From an uncultured Lachnospiraceae bacterium (GTDB lineage: Bacteria > Bacillota > Clostridia > Lachnospirales > Lachnospiraceae): 9,493 nt of DNA. The notes beneath the pieces were generated by a model. The model searched no databases and was not told where the DNA came from. It saw only the letters and a list, made by a program, of their open reading frames with translations. The DNA lies in assembly GCA_902795625.1 (NCBI GenBank), contig CADBLW010000039.1, forward strand, positions 1-9,493. The letters are read 5' to 3'. The number at the start of each line of letters is the position of its first letter. Positions within the stretch are counted from its first letter, which is position 1. The position numbers were made by a program, and so were the translations under genes. Positions 6,184-9,493 of the stretch are shown here, piece after piece.

Positions 6184-7281
6184 TTATACGTTAAATCTAA
6201 ATAATATAACGTCGCCGTCCTTCACGACATACTCCTTGCCCTCGGAACGGACAAGTCCTTTCTCCTTCGCCTGCAGCATTCCGCCGCAGCCGACCAGATC
6301 GTCGTACGCGACAACCTCCGCGCGGATGAAGCCGCGCTCAAAATCCGTGTGGATCTTGCCGGCCGCCTGAGGCGCCTTCATGCCTCTCGTGATGGTCCAC
6401 GCTCTCGTCTCATCCGGTCCGGTGGTAAGGAAGCTGATGAGACCGAGCAGGTGATAGCTCGCGCGGATCAGTTTTTCCAGTCCGGCCTCCTCAAGACCCA
6501 TCTCCGTGAGGAACTCCTTGCGCTCGTCCTCCTCAAGCTCCGCGATCTCCTCCTCGAGTCTCGCGCAGATGACGAACACCTCCGAACCCTCCGCCTTGGC
6601 GAACTCGCGCACCTTGGCGACGTACTCATTGTTCGCGCCGTCGTCCGCGATATCGTCGTCGGACACGTTGGCCGCGTAGATGACCGGTTTTCTGGTCAGC
6701 AGCGAATAGCCGCGAAGCCAGCCGATCTCATCCTCGTCGTCGGTTTCGAACTCGCATGCCTTCTTACCGTTCTCGAGAAGCTCCTTGATCTTCTTGAGCA
6801 TCTCGCACTCCTTCGCCTGTGCCTTGTCAAAGCTTGCCGCGCGGCCGACCTTGGCAATGCGGCGCTCCACCGTCTCCATATCGGCGAAGATCAGCTCTAA
6901 GTTGATCGTCTCAATGTCGCGGATCGGATCCACGGAACCGTCCACGTGGATGATGTTCGCGTCATCAAAGCAGCGAACCACGTGCACGATCGCGTCCGTC
7001 TCGCGGATATGCGACAGGAACTGGTTTCCGAGACCTTCGCCCTGGGACGCTCCCTTCACGAGACCCGCGATATCCACAAACTCCACCACCGCGGGTATCG
7101 TCCGCTTCGACTGATACATGTCGGTCAGTACCTGCAGACGCGCATCCGGCACCGTCACGACGCCCACGTTGGGATCGATCGTACAGAACGGGTAGTTTGC
7201 CGACTCCGCACCTGCTTTCGTCAGCGAATTGAACAGCGTGCTCTTCCCGACATTGGGAAGGCCTACAATGCCTAACTTCAT
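6184..7281 (-). CDS. ychF: Ribosome-associated ATPase/GTPase YchF (OLA1/Obg family)
   Basis: The 365-residue product has the normal YchF length. It begins MKLGIVGLPNVGKST with the P-loop at 7-14, has the G2 region YPFCTIDPNVG (30-40), G3 DIAG (70-73) followed by LVKGASQGEGLGNQFL, a helical coiled-coil insertion (about 125-175), and a C-terminal TGS domain (about 278-364) ending VVKDGDVILFRFNV. The canonical G4 NKxD is replaced, as in the family, by an NxxE-type motif, here NVSD (205-208), i.e. Asp for the usual Glu. YchF prefers ATP over GTP, binds ribosomes and has been linked to stress responses; its exact job is unsettled. The ATG at 7281-7279 has AAAGGAG about 9 nt upstream. The gene follows the lipoprotein by 74 bp and precedes lgt by 40 bp. 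Confidence 0.97.
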   Translation of the reverse strand: MKLGIVGLPNVGKSTLFNSLTKAGAESANYPFCTIDPNVGVVTVPDARLQVLTDMYQSKRTIPAVVEFVDIAGLVKGASQGEGLGNQFLSHIRETDAIVHVVRCFDDANIIHVDGSVDPIRDIETINLELIFADMETVERRIAKVGRAASFDKAQAKECEMLKKIKELLENGKKACEFETDDEDEIGWLRGYSLLTRKPVIYAANVSDDDIADDGANNEYVAKVREFAKAEGSEVFVICARLEEEIAELEEDERKEFLTEMGLEEAGLEKLIRASYHLLGLISFLTTGPDETRAWTITRGMKAPQAAGKIHTDFERGFIRAEVVAYDDLVGCGGMLQAKEKGLVRSEGKEYVVKDGDVILFRFNV

Positions 7282-7307
7282 GGTTGAAAACTCCTTTGTC
7301 TATCACT

Positions 7308-7331
7308 CGGAAAATGCGGTTTCATTTTCCG
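7308..7331 (-). other. AT-rich hairpin between lipoprotein gene and ychF
   Basis: A perfect 9-bp stem CGGAAAATG/CATTTTCCG with a 6-nt loop lies 27 bp upstream of the ychF start. One arm contains repeat copy 2 (7309-7320). On the minus strand it is followed by AGTGATAGACAAAGGAG, so there is no U-tract; on the plus strand TTGTTTG follows. It may be a weak transcript boundary or a protein site. The gap also contains TATAAG (minus strand, 7346-7341), a possible -10 box without a convincing -35. Confidence 0.45.
7309..7320 (-). repeat. Dispersed 12-bp repeat ACCGCATTTTCC, copy 2 (lipoprotein-ychF gap)
   Basis: Identical over 12 bp to the copy at 7362-7373, and followed in both cases by a near-match reading as nAnTGAT. 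If translated in the corresponding frame it would read TAFSE-stop, mirroring TAFSN-stop at the true end of the lipoprotein, but it is out of frame with that gene (53 bp apart). Confidence 0.55.
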
Positions 7332-7355
7332 TTGTTTGCTCTTATAACGCACTCA

Positions 7356-9287
7356 TCAGTTGGAAAATGCGGTGAGACCCAGCACGGTCGAGTCGTCGCA
7401 GTCAACGAGGTACTCCACCTCATCCCTGATGTAGGTGTGCCATTCCGAGGCCGTGAGGTATTCGATCGGGCCATTCGGGTATTTGTTGTTGATCAGGTTG
7501 TTCGCGCCGTCAATGAAGATCTGCCGCGAATTGTTGCCGCTGGTCAGCGCGGTCGTCTCGATCAGGAGATACTCTCCCGAGCCTGTCCACGTCTCGACCG
7601 CGACCTGCGCGTGCCCCTTGGGAAATACGAGGAACGCGTGCATTCCCGCGCTCTGAAGCGCGCTGGCGACCACAAGCGATGTCTCGATGCACAGACCGCT
7701 CCGGTTTTCAATGACCTCGTTCGGGAACAGAATGTGCTGGTGGCTGTTGCTCAGCGAGAACGGATCCATGTTGTAGCGCACTCCCATCACATTGAGCGCG
7801 CGCATGATGCCCGCTGCCTCGAGGTATGTGATCACGCGGTGATCCCACTGGCTTCCCTGGTACCCCGCGAAGGACTCCATCTGCCCGTTGGTCATCGCCG
7901 AGATCTCGTCGATGGCGGTCCGCTTGAGCTGCGTGATCGCGGTGGACTCCGGCGTCAGGTAGCAGAGAATGTTGTCCTGCGTGGAGATACCGTACTCATC
8001 GCTCGACCACTCGAAGTCGTTGCGGCTCTTGAGCGTCACGGGAAAGCTCTGGGAATCGATCAGCGTGTACCCGTCCTGCTCGAAAACCGAAACAACGATC
8101 TGAGCATTTTTCGCGGCTGAAAAATCCACGTCCCCGGTAAGCACCGGCGGCTTGATCGGGATTGCCCGATAGGACGCGTCAAGGGTGAAGGTCTGCCTGT
8201 ACTTCTGCGTGTAGCCCGGGATCTCCGCCTCCACGGTGATCCTGCGCGTGCCGCTGAGGCAGCCGGTCTTGACGATCACAAACGCATTGTACGTGTTGTA
8301 CAGCGCCGGATAAATGGTCTGTATCGCGTCGTAATCGACGGTGATCTTGCTGTTGCGGTTGTTTTCAAACACGTGCCCGGCCCGCGCATCGCGCCCGATG
8401 CCGGCGCAGCTGCTGATCTCCCACGCGAGATCGCATGCAACGGCGGCCTGGTTCTTCGCAAAATCCACCTCGCTGGCGAGGCTTGCCAGCAGCGCGTCGA
8501 AATCCTTCTCCTCCGCGGTGGCAAACCGCTTCAGGAGAAACTGGCAGGAATAATACCGCAGCCAGTCGTTCAGCGCCACGGCCCGGTACGCCTTCGTTAT
8601 GATCGTCTCGTTGAGCTCGTAGGTGCGCTTGAAGTTGTTCCATTCCGACTGCACGCAGGAGGGAACCTCCGTGATCCCGTCGATGATCTCTTTGCGCCCC
8701 TCATACCAATTGTTCAGGGCGTCACAGTAATCCCTGAAGCTGTATTTGTCGGCGTCGGGGATCAATTCATAGTATACCGGAAGCTGCTGCTCGAAGAAAT
8801 GATACACCTCCTGCAGTGACTCCCGGGAAAATATCACCATCTCAAAATACTCGCCGGCCGCGCTCCGGATGTTCGCGTCCAGGTTCGGGATTTTGTCGGC
8901 TCTCGCCTTCATCTCCCGCAGCTGCTCCGAGGTTTCCTTCATGATCGCCGCACCGTGCACGACCTTATCGTAAGTCTCACCCGTGTCGTCGTTGATCTTC
9001 CGGTAGGATTCGTCGACAGCGTACTCCGCTTCCTTCATGATCTCGATCAGCTCCTGCAGCGCGATCTCCCCGAGGTCAACCTCCGGCGTCGGCGTGACGC
9101 TCGGCGTGTTCGTGACCTGCGATGCGGCCTCCGTCAGCTTCGCGGCCTGCGTCAGAGCGGCTTCCTCTTCCGACTTCGCCGGTCTGGTATCGATCTCCGA
9201 CCCGGCGCCGCACGCCGTCAGAAGCAGCATGCATACCGTGAGCAACACCGCAACCCACGTTCTCGATTGTCCAAACATTTTCCTCAT
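7356..9287 (-). CDS. Lipoprotein with C-terminal transglutaminase-like domain
   Basis: The 643-residue product has a lipoprotein signal peptide: basic start, hydrophobic core at about 11-22, and lipobox LTAC with the lipid-accepting Cys26. A Thr/Ser/Pro/Glu-rich linker (about 27-72, including NTPSVTPTPEV) follows, then a largely helical region to about 290, a beta-rich part at about 330-440, and a transglutaminase/protease-like domain. There SGLCIETS holds the likely nucleophile Cys533, GHAQVAVE the His559, and YLLIETTAL a Glu577 where most family members have Asp. Such domains act as transamidases or peptidases on proteins or cell wall; the substrate here is unknown and I recognise no named family for the N-terminal two thirds. 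The start ATG at 9287 is the better of two Met codons (residue 4 is the other), with only a weak GAGAG upstream. It is 43 bp after rpe and 74 bp before ychF, and Lgt is encoded two genes downstream. The product would be anchored outside the membrane. Confidence 0.82.
   Translation of the reverse strand: MRKMFGQSRTWVAVLLTVCMLLLTACGAGSEIDTRPAKSEEEAALTQAAKLTEAASQVTNTPSVTPTPEVDLGEIALQELIEIMKEAEYAVDESYRKINDDTGETYDKVVHGAAIMKETSEQLREMKARADKIPNLDANIRSAAGEYFEMVIFSRESLQEVYHFFEQQLPVYYELIPDADKYSFRDYCDALNNWYEGRKEIIDGITEVPSCVQSEWNNFKRTYELNETIITKAYRAVALNDWLRYYSCQFLLKRFATAEEKDFDALLASLASEVDFAKNQAAVACDLAWEISSCAGIGRDARAGHVFENNRNSKITVDYDAIQTIYPALYNTYNAFVIVKTGCLSGTRRITVEAEIPGYTQKYRQTFTLDASYRAIPIKPPVLTGDVDFSAAKNAQIVVSVFEQDGYTLIDSQSFPVTLKSRNDFEWSSDEYGISTQDNILCYLTPESTAITQLKRTAIDEISAMTNGQMESFAGYQGSQWDHRVITYLEAAGIMRALNVMGVRYNMDPFSLSNSHQHILFPNEVIENRSGLCIETSLVVASALQSAGMHAFLVFPKGHAQVAVETWTGSGEYLLIETTALTSGNNSRQIFIDGANNLINNKYPNGPIEYLTASEWHTYIRDEVEYLVDCDDSTVLGLTAFSN
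7362..7373 (-). repeat. Dispersed 12-bp repeat ACCGCATTTTCC, copy 3 (3' end of lipoprotein gene)
   Basis: This copy is coding: it specifies the last residues TAFS before the final Asn and TGA stop of the lipoprotein. It matches copy 2 exactly over 12 bp and copy 1 with one change, so the end of this reading frame seems to overlap a repeat shared with non-coding gaps. Confidence 0.55.
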
Positions 9288-9303
9288 ATGCGCATCTCTC
9301 GTC

Positions 9304-9327
9304 CGTTGATATTCCCGGTGATCAACG
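9304..9327 (-). other. Hairpin in the rpe-lipoprotein gap
   Basis: A 7-bp stem CGTTGAT/ATCAACG with a 10-nt loop starts 3 bp after the rpe stop codon. On the minus strand it is followed by GACGAGAG, with no U-tract, and it ends 16 bp before the lipoprotein start. It is not a standard terminator and could be chance. Confidence 0.3.
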
Positions 9328-9330
9328 AAT

Positions 9331-9493
9331 TTATTCGTGTTCTCTCAAAATTTCCAGAAAACGCTTTGTATTGTCCGCGATGTCCCCGTGGAACACCGCG
9401 CTTCCTGTCACAATGGTGTCGGCGCCCGCCTCAAGGACAGACGCGACATTGGCGAGATTGATCCCGCCGTCTACCTCCACACGGGGAACTCCC
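9331..9493 (-). CDS. rpe: Ribulose-phosphate 3-epimerase, C-terminal part, cut by window edge
   Basis: The last 53 codons of a gene entering from the right edge encode VEVDGGINLANV, VLEAGADTIVTGSAVF and a final helix TKRFLEILREHE before TAA (9333-9331). The VDGGIN and AGA-x-x-x-V-x-GSA-x-F motifs are the phosphate-binding and catalytic C-terminal strands of the ribulose-phosphate 3-epimerase TIM barrel (the Asp of VDGG is catalytic). The enzyme interconverts ribulose 5-phosphate and xylulose 5-phosphate in the pentose phosphate pathway. Allulose-6-phosphate epimerases share these motifs and cannot be excluded from this fragment. The gene ends 43 bp before the lipoprotein. Confidence 0.92.
   Translation of the reverse strand, partial: GVPRVEVDGGINLANVASVLEAGADTIVTGSAVFHGDIADNTKRFLEILREHE

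Noticed and set aside
5145..6194. A 349-codon open frame on the plus strand
   Set aside because: It is antisense to lgt and has the same shadow-frame composition; no motif or ribosome binding site supports it.
7341..7346. TATAAG as a ychF promoter -10 box
   Set aside because: No -35 box at suitable spacing; the region upstream is the end of the lipoprotein coding sequence.
7284..8120. A 278-codon open frame on the plus strand
   Set aside because: It is antisense to the lipoprotein gene, Arg/Val/His-rich, with no recognisable family.

Overview
The window comes from a GC-rich (roughly high-fifties per cent by eye) member of the Firmicutes/Clostridia, most likely Lachnospiraceae-like. The evidence is a clostridial-style division and cell wall (dcw) cluster start (mraZ-rsmH-ftsL-class B PBP), a FeoA-FeoB fusion, AGGAG-type ribosome binding sites, a Gram-positive type lipoprotein, and lgt and ychF just upstream of the cluster. 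No taxon-specific marker allows a species call. All nine protein genes lie on the minus strand, so transcription runs from the right end of the window to the left.

In transcription order the layout is: the 3' end of ribulose-phosphate 3-epimerase (rpe, 9493-9331); a 643-residue lipoprotein with a transglutaminase-like C-terminal domain (9287-7356); the translation-associated ATPase/GTPase ychF (7281-6184); the lipoprotein-maturing enzyme lgt (6143-5187); a fused ferrous iron transporter feoAB (5118-2752); a 311-bp intergenic region; then mraZ (2440-2012), rsmH (1993-1037), an ftsL-like gene (998-417) and the 5' end of a class B penicillin-binding protein of the FtsI/SpoVD type (339 to the window edge).

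The first half is a housekeeping run with gaps of about 30-75 bp. Several gaps carry a hairpin without a U-tract. The feoAB transcript appears to end at a long two-tier hairpin (2595-2666) followed by a U-tract. The dcw cluster then restarts from a clear sigma-A-type promoter (-35 at 2537-2532, -10 at 2514-2509). Its leader consists of six contiguous 10-bp units, each with a TGG core, which I read as the autoregulatory MraZ operator. A second terminator-like hairpin with a U-tract lies between ftsL and the PBP gene and may attenuate expression into the septal PBP.

Functionally, Lgt would lipidate the lipoprotein encoded two genes upstream; MraZ, RsmH, FtsL and the PBP belong to division and septal wall synthesis; FeoAB imports Fe(II). 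I see no phage genes, insertion sequence, CRISPR array, tRNA or rRNA. The most unusual material is non-coding: the MraZ operator architecture, a dispersed 12-bp repeat at gene ends (ACYGCATTTTCC on the minus strand), and the two terminator-like hairpins. I find no convincing new multi-gene system.
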